Below are positions 41,475-49,761 of a stretch of 64,000 nucleotides of DNA, piece by piece (positions within the stretch are counted from its first letter, which is position 1; each line of letters begins with the position of its first letter). The translations under genes and the position numbers were made by a program. The notes below the pieces were generated by a model. It searched no databases and was not told the DNA's origin. It saw only the letters and a program-made list of their open reading frames with translations. Source of the stretch: Verrucomicrobiota bacterium (GTDB lineage: Bacteria > Verrucomicrobiota > Verrucomicrobiia > Verrucomicrobiales > DEV007); NCBI GenBank assembly GCA_018970725.1, contig JAGWVU010000004.1:1-64000 (forward strand), read 5' to 3'.

Positions 41475-42005
41475 ATGCAACAGGCCCTGCAAGACACGAT
41501 CCGTGAGGGGGGCGTTGTGCTCTGGGCCCTGCTGGTGCTGGCGTCGTTCATCTACGCCCTCCTGGCCGCCATCTGGAGCGGACTGCGGCAGGCGCGCAAC
41601 CGCTTGCGCGCCTTGCAACCCGCTGCGGACTCACCGGACCCGGGGTATCCATTCGCTTCCTTCGAGCTGACGGAACTCGCTTGGGTCCGGCAACGCCTTC
41701 CGTTCGTCGCAGTGCTCATCACCGGGGCCCCGCTTCTCGGATTGCTCGGAACTGTCTCCGGCATGTTGCAGACCTTTCGCGGCTTGGCCCACTCGCGGAA
41801 CGGTGTCCCGGTGGCGGGTGTCTCCCAGGGCATCTCCGAGGCGCTCGTGGCCACCCAGGCCGGACTCATCGTGGCCGTCCCCGCCGCCTTTTTCCTCGCA
41901 CTGCTCCATCGCTCTGCCGAGCTCACCCAATTTGAACTCTGGAAGCGCTGGCACCACAGCCAGGTGCCCGTTCCCCAGCCTCCTTGTGCCTCACCCTCCG
42001 AATGA
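41475..42005 (+). CDS. short MotA/TolQ/ExbB protein (third ExbB of the locus)
   Basis: A 176-residue ExbB with three TM helices (VVLWALLVLASFIYALLAAIW; LPFVAVLITGAPLLGLLGTV; SEALVATQAGLIVAVPAAFF) and the conserved Thr residues. It matches ExbB2 of TonB2-type systems in size and place. I start at the ATG at 41475; a TTG ten codons earlier lies inside the TtpC-like gene. The stop overlaps the next ExbD start (ATGA). Confidence 0.9.
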   Translation: MQQALQDTIREGGVVLWALLVLASFIYALLAAIWSGLRQARNRLRALQPAADSPDPGYPFASFELTELAWVRQRLPFVAVLITGAPLLGLLGTVSGMLQTFRGLAHSRNGVPVAGVSQGISEALVATQAGLIVAVPAAFFLALLHRSAELTQFELWKRWHHSQVPVPQPPCASPSE

Positions 42006-42418
42006 AACGACGCGGCCTGCTCCAGGAAGAAGCTTCCACTGAGATTCACCTCAATCTCACCCCGCTGATCGATATCATGCTGGTGCTCCTGATTTTCTTC
42101 ATCGCCACCACGGTTTTCCTCGAGGAAGCAGGCGTGGAGGTTTCCAAACCAAGGGCCGCCACCGCCGTCGAACTGGACAACAAGGCGATCCTCCTGGCGC
42201 TCACCGCCGACGGCCGGGTCTTCCAAGGGGGACGCGAGATCGGCATGGACGGGGTCGGGGCGGTCATCGGCTCCCTTCTCGAGGAGGATCCCTCCGCGCC
42301 AGTGGTCATCCGCGCCGATGCCCAGACCACCACCGAACTCACCGTCAGCCTAATCGATGCCGCCAAGTTGGCGGGGGCCACCGTGGTTTCCCTGGCCACC
42401 GAACGCGCCACGCCATGA
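42002..42418 (+). CDS. ExbD/TolR biopolymer transport protein (copy 3)
   Basis: A 138-residue single-pass protein. TM helix HLNLTPLIDIMLVLLIFFIA has the essential Asp in the canonical context, and the periplasmic domain (KAILLALTADGRVFQGGREI, PVVIRADAQTTTELTVSLI) is typical ExbD. It is flanked by ATGA overlaps with the short ExbB before and TonB after, so these three are almost certainly made as one complex. Confidence 0.93.
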   Translation: MKRRGLLQEEASTEIHLNLTPLIDIMLVLLIFFIATTVFLEEAGVEVSKPRAATAVELDNKAILLALTADGRVFQGGREIGMDGVGAVIGSLLEEDPSAPVVIRADAQTTTELTVSLIDAAKLAGATVVSLATERATP

Positions 42419-43164
42419 ACTTCACCGCCGCGCTGACCGGTTTGCTCTCCGCCGCGTGTGTCCTGGCCGCGTTGGTCGTCCCGCGCTTTTTCCTTCCGAC
42501 CCCGGTCGAGCCCGGAATCCTTGACCTTCGGGAAGTCGAACTGGCTTTCGAGGAACCTCCCCCGCCACCGCCACCGCCACCGCCGCCGGCAGGTTCCGGT
42601 GACGAGGAACCCGGTCCGCCACCTCCTCCGATCGCGTTGACCGGCCTGAGTGATCTTCCCGATCCCTCGATGGTGGCGCTCCCCGTTGTGGACATTCCAC
42701 TACCGCCGGACCTCCCGGTCGATGCCTTCCAGTTCGCAGCCCGTTCCGGTCTTCCCGCCATGGGCAGCCTCGGAGCGACCGGAAACGGAACTGGTGGCTT
42801 GGGGGGGGCCGGAACCGGGCTGGGCAAGGGCATCGGTCCGGGACGTCCCGGGACCCCCTCCGCGCCCGGAAAAGCTTCCTACCGGGTGACGGAATTGGAC
42901 GGTTCCCCGAGACTGCTCCACCATCCGGGAGTGACCTTTCCCTCCCGCCTCGCCGCCGCCGGGGTCAGGGCTGGGACGGTGGTGCTCGAGGTCGAGTTGT
43001 CCGAGGCCGGGCGGGTCTCCGTCCGGCGCGTTGTCTCCTCGACGCATCCTGAATTGGTCGCCCCGGCCCGCTATCTGGCCCAGGGGTCCCGATACACCCC
43101 GCCGAAGATGAACGGTGTTGCGGTCAAAGCCGTGATGCGGTGGCCCATCACCATCACGCAATGA
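42415..43164 (+). CDS. tonB: TonB family energy transducer
   Basis: A 249-residue protein: N-terminal TM (about 6-27), an acidic and polyproline periplasmic spacer with eleven consecutive prolines (about 48-58) and a second run of five, a Gly-rich stretch (about 130-155), and a TonB C-terminal domain (VRAGTVVLEVELSEAGRVSV, PARYLAQGSRYTPPKMNG). It transmits ExbB/ExbD motor energy to outer-membrane TonB-dependent receptors, none of which is encoded in this window. The TM lacks the His that is functional in E. coli TonB. Coupled to ExbD copy 3. Confidence 0.88.
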   Translation: MNFTAALTGLLSAACVLAALVVPRFFLPTPVEPGILDLREVELAFEEPPPPPPPPPPPAGSGDEEPGPPPPPIALTGLSDLPDPSMVALPVVDIPLPPDLPVDAFQFAARSGLPAMGSLGATGNGTGGLGGAGTGLGKGIGPGRPGTPSAPGKASYRVTELDGSPRLLHHPGVTFPSRLAAAGVRAGTVVLEVELSEAGRVSVRRVVSSTHPELVAPARYLAQGSRYTPPKMNGVAVKAVMRWPITITQ

Positions 43165-43174
43165 CTTTTTCCTC

Positions 43175-44533
43175 ATGACCCGAATCCTCCTGACCCTTTT
43201 CTCCGCTCATGCCGCTTTAGCCGGCGCGGTGGAGCCCTTGCCCATCTCCCCGCAATACTGGCGGGAACCGGCTTTCCTCAAGGCGTTCACCGGCTCCTAT
43301 GAAATTGAGTTCCGGATCGAGCCGTCCGTCACCGCCGCGGAAAGTGAACTTCTGGTTCAGGTGCAAAAGCTCATGGCTGCCGGGAAGCGTCCCGACGCCC
43401 TGCGACTCCTTGAGCAAAGTTCACTGCTGCCGGGGTCCGCCGCCCTCCAGTTTAACCGGGGCAACCTGCTTTTCGAGGAGGGAAAACTCGAGAACGCCCT
43501 CACCGCCTACGAAGCGGCCATCAAGTTGGTCCCGTCCTTCCGCCGGGCCCATCGCAATCTTGCCCTGACCATCCTGCGCAAGGATTCGTTTGCCAAGGCT
43601 CTTCCGCCCTTGCTCGAGGCCATCCGGCTCGGGGATCAGGATGGCCTCACCTATGGCTTGCTGGGCTACTGCCGGCTTCAGGAAGAACACTGGGCCAGCG
43701 CCCTCCAAGCCTATCGCATGGCCCTCCTCATGGAACCGGAATCGGTCGAATGGAAAAGCGGCCTTGCCCAGTGCCTCCAACACCTCGACCAAAACGAGGA
43801 GGCCGTGGCCCTTTTGGACGAGGTCATCGCCGCCCGTCCCGACCAAGCCTCCTACGCCATGGTCCAGGCCGGCATTTATCTGGCCATGGACCGCCATGAA
43901 CCAGCCATCGCCGCCCTCGAACTGCCGCGCCGCCTCGGCACCCTCGATGGAGAAGGTCTGCTCCTGCTGGCCGAGCTGCATCTCCGGGCCGGTCGCGAGC
44001 CTCTGGCCGTCCCTCTCGTCACGGAAGCTTTCGCCCAAAGTTCGCCCCCACCTCCGGCGCGCATTCTCGGCGCCCTGCGAAGCGCGACGAATCTGGCGGC
44101 TTGGACCCTCGCCCGGGACTTGGAAACACAGGCCTTCCACCATGCCCCGCCCGAGGCCACGGCCTACCGTGCCGACCTCTCAAGGGAGCAGGCGCGCATC
44201 GACCTTTCTTCCGGTCAAAACGTCGAGCGCGGTCTCAAGACCTTGCGGACTCTGGTCGCGGCCAAGCCGGACGACGGCTCTTCCCTGGTGATTCTGGGCG
44301 GGCATCTCGCCAAAACCGGTGCCGCCGAGGAGGCGGAAATGCTGTTCCTCCGGGCCGCCAAGACGGAAGCGGTCGCCTTCGATGCCTGGTTTGAACTGGT
44401 ACGCCTGCGGGTCGACCAACGCCGTTACGAGGCAGCGGTCGCCGCCGTTGACAATGCCCTGGCACTCCGCAAGTCCGAAGATCTCAGCCGCTACCGTGAA
44501 GCGTTGACCGGACTGATCGAGGCTGCGCAGTGA
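43175..44533 (+). CDS. TPR protein closing the TonB locus
   Basis: A 452-residue protein with a short signal peptide (ILLTLFSAHAALAGA) and at least eight TPR-like units (ALQFNRGNLLFEEGKLENAL, YGLLGYCRLQEEHWASALQA). A TPR protein directly behind TonB is a hallmark of Vibrio TonB2/TtpC clusters, where it aids assembly of the complex in the periplasm. Eleven bases separate it from tonB. No enzymatic residues seen. Confidence 0.8.
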   Translation: MTRILLTLFSAHAALAGAVEPLPISPQYWREPAFLKAFTGSYEIEFRIEPSVTAAESELLVQVQKLMAAGKRPDALRLLEQSSLLPGSAALQFNRGNLLFEEGKLENALTAYEAAIKLVPSFRRAHRNLALTILRKDSFAKALPPLLEAIRLGDQDGLTYGLLGYCRLQEEHWASALQAYRMALLMEPESVEWKSGLAQCLQHLDQNEEAVALLDEVIAARPDQASYAMVQAGIYLAMDRHEPAIAALELPRRLGTLDGEGLLLLAELHLRAGREPLAVPLVTEAFAQSSPPPPARILGALRSATNLAAWTLARDLETQAFHHAPPEATAYRADLSREQARIDLSSGQNVERGLKTLRTLVAAKPDDGSSLVILGGHLAKTGAAEEAEMLFLRAAKTEAVAFDAWFELVRLRVDQRRYEAAVAAVDNALALRKSEDLSRYREALTGLIEAAQ

Positions 44534-44558
44534 CCTGCCCCCGCCCTCAGGTTTTTTC
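44533..44558 (+). terminator. terminator of the TonB locus
   Basis: ACCTG pairs with CAGGT across a C-rich 10-base loop and is followed by six T residues (44552-44557). It spans the gap between the TPR gene and the convergent helicase gene, reaching into the helicase 3' end. Confidence 0.45.
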
Positions 44559-46556
44559 CGAGAGCATGGCGCGCAATTGCCCGAAGAAATTCGCGGTGGA
44601 TTCCTCGCTCGCCGGTTGATTCATGTGATCGTCATAGAGGATTTCCTGCAACCAGTTGCGATCCAGTTCCTTGATGAACGAGCTGGGCTGGCAGGGCTGT
44701 TTCTCCCCATACTTTTTGCGGCTATGACAATAGGTCAGGGTCAATGAAGTCATGGCCCGGGTGATCCCGACATAGAGCAGCCGCCGCTCCTCATCCCGCG
44801 TTCCTTCCAACAGGGAACGGCTGTGTGGCAGGATCCCCTCCTCCAACCCCACCAGATAGACGTGTGGAAATTCCAATCCTTTGGCCGCGTGCAGCGTGAT
44901 CAGGCAAACGCCCTTTTTCTTGCTGATATCATCATCGTCCCGGTCCGAGGCCAGAGCGATTTCATCGAGAAAATGCTGCAAACCCTTGGCTTTTTGTGAG
45001 GATCGCGCGCGATGCTCAAACAGTCCGTCGATGAACTCCCGCGCATTCTGCTCGCGCATGTCCGCCTCCGCCGGGGTTTTACAAGTGCGCCCCAGATAGT
45101 CGAAATATTCGATTTCCGTCAGGAGATCCCCGGTCATGCCCGCATAATCCGCCGAGCCGTCACGTGCCAACTCTCCGAAACGCTCGATCAATTCGACGAA
45201 GCGGCCCAAGGCGTTTTGTCCCTTGGCGGAACGTGAGACCAGAAAATCCTCACGCTTGATCGCCTCCCAAACACTGATCCCGTGCTCCGAACTGAAGTCT
45301 GTCGCCGACTCGATCAGCCCCTCACCAATGCCTCTGGGAGGGTTGTTGAGAATCCGCAACAGATTGACATCGTCCACCGGATTCACCAACACCTGAAGAT
45401 AGGAGAGGATATCCTTGATCTCCCGGCGGTCGAAGAAACTCATTCCTCCCACAACCCGGTAGGGGACCTGATGCTCACGCAACGCTTGTTCAAGAGGACG
45501 CGACTGCGCGTTCATCCGAAACAGAATCGCGAAGTCCTCCCATGTCCGTTTTTCCGTTTGCTTGACCGCTAACATTTCACCGACGATCGCCTGCGCTTCC
45601 TCCTCCGCGCTCGGCATGCCCATCAAGCGCACCAGTTCATCGCTCTCCTTGGCGCTCCACAGGGTTTTTTCACGCCGCCCCTGATTGTGCCGAATGATGC
45701 TGTTCGCCAAGTGGAGAACCGGCATGGGGCATCGGTAGTTTTCCTCCAGCTTCACCACTAGCGGATCCGGAAAAAATCGCTCGAACTCAAGGATATTGGA
45801 AATTTCCGCGCCCCGCCAACCATAGATCGATTGGTCGTCATCTCCCACCACGCAAACGTTCTGCCGGGTGCCGGCCAAGGACCGGAGCAGCGCCATCTGC
45901 AATCCGTTGGTATCCTGAAACTCATCGACCATGATGTAGGGAAACCGGCGCTGCCAACTCTCCGCCACATCCCCGTGATCATTGAGAAGTCTCACCGCGA
46001 GGATCAGCAGATCATCGAAGTCGACCGAGTTCATCAGCTTCAGTTCCTGCTGATAGGCCTGGGCGATCTCCACGCCGAAGGAGTGGTTGATCGATTCCAA
46101 GGGAAGCCCCCGGCTCTTGGCATTCCCGATCAGGGAAAGAGCCACCTTGGGATCCAATTCGGCGTTTTTGCCGCCCCGCTTCACGACCAGTTTGCGCACC
46201 AGCCCCAACTGATCCGCGCCGGAGTAGATCCCGAAATTCTTCTTGTATCCGAGGCGGTCGATGTTCTGACGCAAGATCTTGACACAGAGCGAATGAAAGG
46301 TGGAGACCGTCACTTTCTTCGCGTCCTCCGCCTTGATCATGTGGCCGACGCGCTCGCGCATCTCCGAGGCCGCCTTGTTCGTGAAGGTGACCGCCAAAAT
46401 GTTTTCCGACGGAATCCCCCGGGCAATCATGTGGGCGATCCGGGTGGTGATCACCCGCGTCTTTCCCGTGCCGGCCCCCGCCAGAATCAAGAGCGGGCCC
46501 TTGGTGTGCCGGGCCGCGGCGCGCTGGGGTTCATTCAGTCCGTTGAGTCCCTGCAT
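44547..46556 (-). CDS. UvrD/Rep-type ATP-dependent DNA helicase
   Basis: A 669-residue SF1A 3'-5' helicase. Motif Ia region follows Walker A AGAGTGKT (26-33); motif II VDEFQDTN, motif III GDDDQSIYGWRGAEI, motif IV region KLEENYRCP, motif V TLHAAKGLEFPHVYLVG, motif VI LLYVGITRAMTSLTL. Length, the ADQLGLVRKLV segment and the EFPHVYLVG variant are closer to E. coli Rep (673 aa) than to UvrD. It would unwind DNA in repair or clear replication blocks. Translation starts 36 bp downstream of the RfaE2-PurN stop on the same strand. Confidence 0.95.
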   Translation of the reverse strand: MQGLNGLNEPQRAAARHTKGPLLILAGAGTGKTRVITTRIAHMIARGIPSENILAVTFTNKAASEMRERVGHMIKAEDAKKVTVSTFHSLCVKILRQNIDRLGYKKNFGIYSGADQLGLVRKLVVKRGGKNAELDPKVALSLIGNAKSRGLPLESINHSFGVEIAQAYQQELKLMNSVDFDDLLILAVRLLNDHGDVAESWQRRFPYIMVDEFQDTNGLQMALLRSLAGTRQNVCVVGDDDQSIYGWRGAEISNILEFERFFPDPLVVKLEENYRCPMPVLHLANSIIRHNQGRREKTLWSAKESDELVRLMGMPSAEEEAQAIVGEMLAVKQTEKRTWEDFAILFRMNAQSRPLEQALREHQVPYRVVGGMSFFDRREIKDILSYLQVLVNPVDDVNLLRILNNPPRGIGEGLIESATDFSSEHGISVWEAIKREDFLVSRSAKGQNALGRFVELIERFGELARDGSADYAGMTGDLLTEIEYFDYLGRTCKTPAEADMREQNAREFIDGLFEHRARSSQKAKGLQHFLDEIALASDRDDDDISKKKGVCLITLHAAKGLEFPHVYLVGLEEGILPHSRSLLEGTRDEERRLLYVGITRAMTSLTLTYCHSRKKYGEKQPCQPSSFIKELDRNWLQEILYDDHMNQPASEESTANFFGQLRAMLSEKT

Positions 46557-46592
46557 GACCGGTTTCGTGGCCCACAGGAAAGCGTAGGTTTG

Positions 46593-47690
46593 TCAGGGTT
46601 GCAAGCCCGGGAGAAAGTTTGCCGCGTATTCCTCGATCGCGGCAGGAAGCAGAAGATGTTCCTGAACCTGAATCCGGGAATAGAGCGTCTCCGCCGTATC
46701 CCCCGGCTCCACCGGAACGCGGGCCTGTTTCAGGATCGGCCCGGCATCCACTTCCGCCGTCACCAAATGCACCGTGCAACCCGCTTCCTCTTCCCCCGCC
46801 CGCAGCGCTTGCACCCACGCGTCCTTACCGGGATACTTCGGCAGCAAGGACGGGTGCAGGTTCAAGATCCGCTCCGGGAACGCTCCCAGAACGGGCTCCT
46901 CCAAAATCCGCATGAACCCGGCCAGAATCACCAAATCCGCGCCCGACGCCCGGATCCGGTCGACCAAGTCCTTGGCCCCCGCCGCATCGATCCGCGCCCG
47001 CCGCGCCCCGCAGTCCACCACCAGGTGAGGCAGGCCCGCGTCCCGCGCCAGGTCAAGGATTCCCGCCCCCGGCACGTCACTGATCACCACGGCGATGTCC
47101 GCGTGCAATCGCCCCTCGTTGATGGCTCCCAGCATCGCACGGAAATTCGAGCCCTTGCCGGACCCCAACACCGCGAGACGGGGCCTCCGTTTCGTTCCGG
47201 CCCCACCCCCGCCCATCCGGGAGATCGTCGCACTGGTGGACCGCCCCGGCACCAATGAGAGGATCCGAACCTCGGCCCCAACGCGACGCAAAGCTTCCCG
47301 CTCCTCCGGCGGAAGGGTTTCCGGACGGTGATCGCCTCCTTTGGCGTAAATGTGGGGCCGGATCCGGTCGATCAAACCGTCCACCCGCCGGTCATGGAAC
47401 ACCATCACCCGGTCCACACAGGCCAGCGCCGCCAGCACTTCCGCCCGGTCACCCTCGGAGTTCACCGGTCGCCCCAACCCCTTCAACTCCCTCACCGAGG
47501 CATCGCTGTTCAATCCAACCGCCAGGGCATCGCCCAACGCACGCGCTTCCCGGAGGTAGCGGACATGACCGATATGCAGAATATCAAAGCATCCGTTGGT
47601 GAAGACCAGCTTGCGCCCCGCACGATCAAGTTCATCACGCCAGGCCACGACGGCATCCAACTCCGCAGGGACGAACTCAGGAGATTCCAT
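46593..47690 (-). CDS. RfaE2 nucleotidyltransferase fused to PurN formyltransferase
   Basis: A 365-residue bifunctional-looking protein. Residues 1-158 are the RfaE2 (HldE C-terminal) adenylyltransferase: VFTNGCFDILHIGHVRYL with HIGH at 39-42, RPVNSEGDRAEVLAAL and AKGGDH. It attaches AMP to heptose-1-phosphate in ADP-heptose synthesis for LPS core. A Gly-rich linker (160-165) leads to residues 170-365, a glycinamide ribonucleotide formyltransferase (PurN): GSGKGSNF, LAGFMRIL, NLHPSLLPKYPG with catalytic Asn277/His279, and EVDAGPIL with Asp315. Both active sites look intact. The two pathways, LPS core and purine synthesis, have no obvious shared metabolite. No stop or frameshift lies between the domains. 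Confidence 0.93.
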   Translation of the reverse strand: MESPEFVPAELDAVVAWRDELDRAGRKLVFTNGCFDILHIGHVRYLREARALGDALAVGLNSDASVRELKGLGRPVNSEGDRAEVLAALACVDRVMVFHDRRVDGLIDRIRPHIYAKGGDHRPETLPPEEREALRRVGAEVRILSLVPGRSTSATISRMGGGGAGTKRRPRLAVLGSGKGSNFRAMLGAINEGRLHADIAVVISDVPGAGILDLARDAGLPHLVVDCGARRARIDAAGAKDLVDRIRASGADLVILAGFMRILEEPVLGAFPERILNLHPSLLPKYPGKDAWVQALRAGEEEAGCTVHLVTAEVDAGPILKQARVPVEPGDTAETLYSRIQVQEHLLLPAAIEEYAANFLPGLQP

Positions 47691-47747
47691 GGTCCATGCT
47701 AAAGGCAGATCCGCCCGATTGCCAAGCGGCGTGATCGAAGAATCCGT

Positions 47748-48752
47748 TCACGGTGCCGCGACGGGTTCCGCGGCCACCGGCCTGGCCGAAAGGACTTGCG
47801 GGGTTAGCGATGACTCGATCCGGTCCACGCCCCGCAACAAATGGATCTCCGCCGCCCGGCCCGGTGTCAGCGTGTAACAACTGTCCGAAAGATCATCGAT
47901 CGTATCGATCCGGGCCCCGGCGAAATGGATCACCACATCCCCGGGGAGCACCCCGCACGCGGCACCGGGCGAGCCGGGCCGGACTCCGATGACCTTCGCC
48001 GTGGTGGTTCCGGTGTTGAACCGAAGCCCGATCCAAGCCTCCATCCGACGCCCGTAAACCTTGAGGTCCGAGACCAGTTTCGCGGCCACCTCAATCGGCA
48101 AGGCGTGAAACTCCGCTCCCCCGGCATCTAGTTCCCGCCCCAAATCCAAGCCAACCACCCGACCCGCCCCATCGAAAATCGGCATCCCTTTGACCGATCC
48201 CCCACCTTCCACCCGAACCCGGAGGTAGGCCACCTCAAGCAGTTTGCCCTCCACTTTCCGATCCCGCCCCACCAGAATGCCGACTTCCGTTTTTTCAGGC
48301 AGCCCGGAAAGCGGAACCACCCGCAAGGCGAAGACCGAGTCCCCGATGAACAGGGCGCGACTCGAACCGAAGCCCAACGGTTCCAAGGATTCCTCGAGAC
48401 GGGAAGCGCAATGCAACACCACGAGCCCCGAGGCCGGGTCCACCAGCACCACCCGTCCCTCCCGCTCTCCTTCCGCCGTCCGCAAGACCACCTCATCCGA
48501 AAGCGCCGCGCCCGGCTTCACCGAAAGGAAGGTGCCGTCCCCCACGAAAAAGGCCTGGGTGAAGTCCGGCCCTCCAACCGCCTCCTGCCACAGAGCCCGG
48601 GCCACGGAACCGCTCACCCGCTGGAGCATGGAGTCTGCCAAGCCGCGCAAACCGTCCGGCACTGGCAAACGCTCCTGCGCCCGGGTGCCAAGCGGAAAGC
48701 AAAGACCGCCGAGGATCGCCGTGATCAGGATTGCGAAGCGACGCATCTCCAT
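47748..48752 (-). CDS. HtrA-like trypsin fold plus PDZ, catalytically inactive
   Basis: A 334-residue exported protein (signal FAILITAILGGLCFPLGTRA). A degenerate HtrA/DegP fold at about 55-210 is followed by a PDZ domain (236-315: WIGLRFNTGTTTAKV, VRPGSPGAACGVLPGDVV). The triad is gone: the TNxHV position reads SVKPG, the DIAVL Asp is Gly109 (SGLVVLHC), and GNSGGP reads VKGMP with Lys188 where Ser should be. It probably binds, rather than cuts, unfolded or signalling peptides in the periplasm. It follows an ECF sigma factor and a TM anti-sigma-like gene. ATGs at 48752 and 48746 both follow AAGGTGG. Confidence 0.82.
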   Translation of the reverse strand: MEMRRFAILITAILGGLCFPLGTRAQERLPVPDGLRGLADSMLQRVSGSVARALWQEAVGGPDFTQAFFVGDGTFLSVKPGAALSDEVVLRTAEGEREGRVVLVDPASGLVVLHCASRLEESLEPLGFGSSRALFIGDSVFALRVVPLSGLPEKTEVGILVGRDRKVEGKLLEVAYLRVRVEGGGSVKGMPIFDGAGRVVGLDLGRELDAGGAEFHALPIEVAAKLVSDLKVYGRRMEAWIGLRFNTGTTTAKVIGVRPGSPGAACGVLPGDVVIHFAGARIDTIDDLSDSCYTLTPGRAAEIHLLRGVDRIESSLTPQVLSARPVAAEPVAAP

Positions 48753-48760
48753 CACCACCT

Positions 48761-49126
48761 TCAAAACTCCCGCACCAAAGTCACCCCAGCGAGAGCCGGA
48801 TGACCGCCGGAGAGGGAGACGTTCTCCGGGCCGGGCACTTCCGCGTCCCGGAACGAGTCTTGGGCAGTCAGGAAGCAGCAGACCCCGACGACGGTCGCCA
48901 GACCGGCTGCGGTGGCCATGCGCCCGACGAGCGAGAAGCTCCTCCACCAAGTCAAAAGGCGGTCCTTGGCCAAGGTAACGACCGACAAGCGCAGCGCCTC
49001 GGAACGCTGCCGCTCGCGCAACTCCTCGAGGAAGCCCTCGAAATACCCCTCACCGGGGGTCTCGTAGCGCTTGAGGCGGATCAACCGAGCCGCCCAATCT
49101 TCGGGTTGTGCCTCGTTTCCCTTCAT
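48761..49126 (-). CDS. single-pass membrane protein, probable anti-sigma factor
   Basis: A 121-residue protein with a charged cytoplasmic N-terminus (PEDWAARLIRLKRYETPGEGYFEGFLEELRERQRSE), one TM helix (about 69-88, TAAGLATVVGVCCFLTA) and a roughly 30-residue periplasmic tail. The N-terminal helix pattern is that of short anti-sigma factors though no zinc-binding HxxxCxxC is present. Its ATG overlaps the sigma-factor stop by 4 bp, the usual sigma/anti-sigma arrangement. Function inferred from context. Confidence 0.65.
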   Translation of the reverse strand: MKGNEAQPEDWAARLIRLKRYETPGEGYFEGFLEELRERQRSEALRLSVVTLAKDRLLTWWRSFSLVGRMATAAGLATVVGVCCFLTAQDSFRDAEVPGPENVSLSGGHPALAGVTLVREF

Positions 49127-49761
49127 CGCCGGAACTCCTCCAGATAATTTTGCAGCTGCCGATGGGCATAGAAAAGACGCGAGCGGACCGTGCCCGGAGA
49201 CACACCCAGAATTTCGCTGATCTGATTGTGGGGCATACCCATGATGTCAAACATCGTCACCACCGCGCGATGATCATCGGACAACGTCTGCATGGCGGCG
49301 TTCAATCTCTGTTGCAACTCCAAAATATTGACCTCTTTGACAGGGTCCGTCTTCGAGGTCTGCTCGATGAAATCCGCATCATTCTGGATGTTTTGATCTA
49401 CGTCATCCAAGCTGAACTTGCGCTGCCGGTTCCGCTTCTTCAGGAAGTTCAGGGTCATGTTCACCGCGATCGAATAGATCCAGGTGTAAAAGGCGGACTT
49501 CCCTTGGAAGCGCTTCAAACTGCGGTAAGCCTTGGCGAAGATGTCTTGGAGCAGGTCGTTCGTGTCCTCGTGATTCGAGGTCATGTTGTAGACCAGGCTG
49601 TAAAGTTTGGTGCTGTGCTTGCGCACCAACTCGTCAAACGCCTTCGTATCGCCAGACTGCGCCAACGCCACCAGATCGCGATCCTCATCCGGCTTCCGCG
49701 GTGCCGCCGACACCTCTTCCGCCTCCATCCCGAACCCCTCAGTGGCGCTTTTCCCCGTCAT
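49123..49761 (-). CDS. ECF-type RNA polymerase sigma factor (RpoE-like)
   Basis: A 212-residue sigma-70 family protein. Region 2 spans about 28-105 (AFDELVRKHSTKLYSLVYNM, DLLQDIFAKAYRSLKRF, FYTWIYSIAVNMTLNFLKKR). Region 4 is about 150-205 (LSDDHRAVVTMFDIMGMPHN, VSPGTVRSRLFYAHRQLQ). It directs RNA polymerase to a stress or envelope regulon. Coupled by 4-bp overlaps to folB upstream and the putative anti-sigma gene downstream; the dead HtrA follows, echoing rpoE-rseA-htrA logic. Confidence 0.93.
   Translation of the reverse strand: MTGKSATEGFGMEAEEVSAAPRKPDEDRDLVALAQSGDTKAFDELVRKHSTKLYSLVYNMTSNHEDTNDLLQDIFAKAYRSLKRFQGKSAFYTWIYSIAVNMTLNFLKKRNRQRKFSLDDVDQNIQNDADFIEQTSKTDPVKEVNILELQQRLNAAMQTLSDDHRAVVTMFDIMGMPHNQISEILGVSPGTVRSRLFYAHRQLQNYLEEFRR

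Noticed and set aside
42548-42592. CCG/CCA triplet repeat that looks like a microsatellite
   Set aside because: It encodes the polyproline spacer of TonB in frame, a normal feature of that family.
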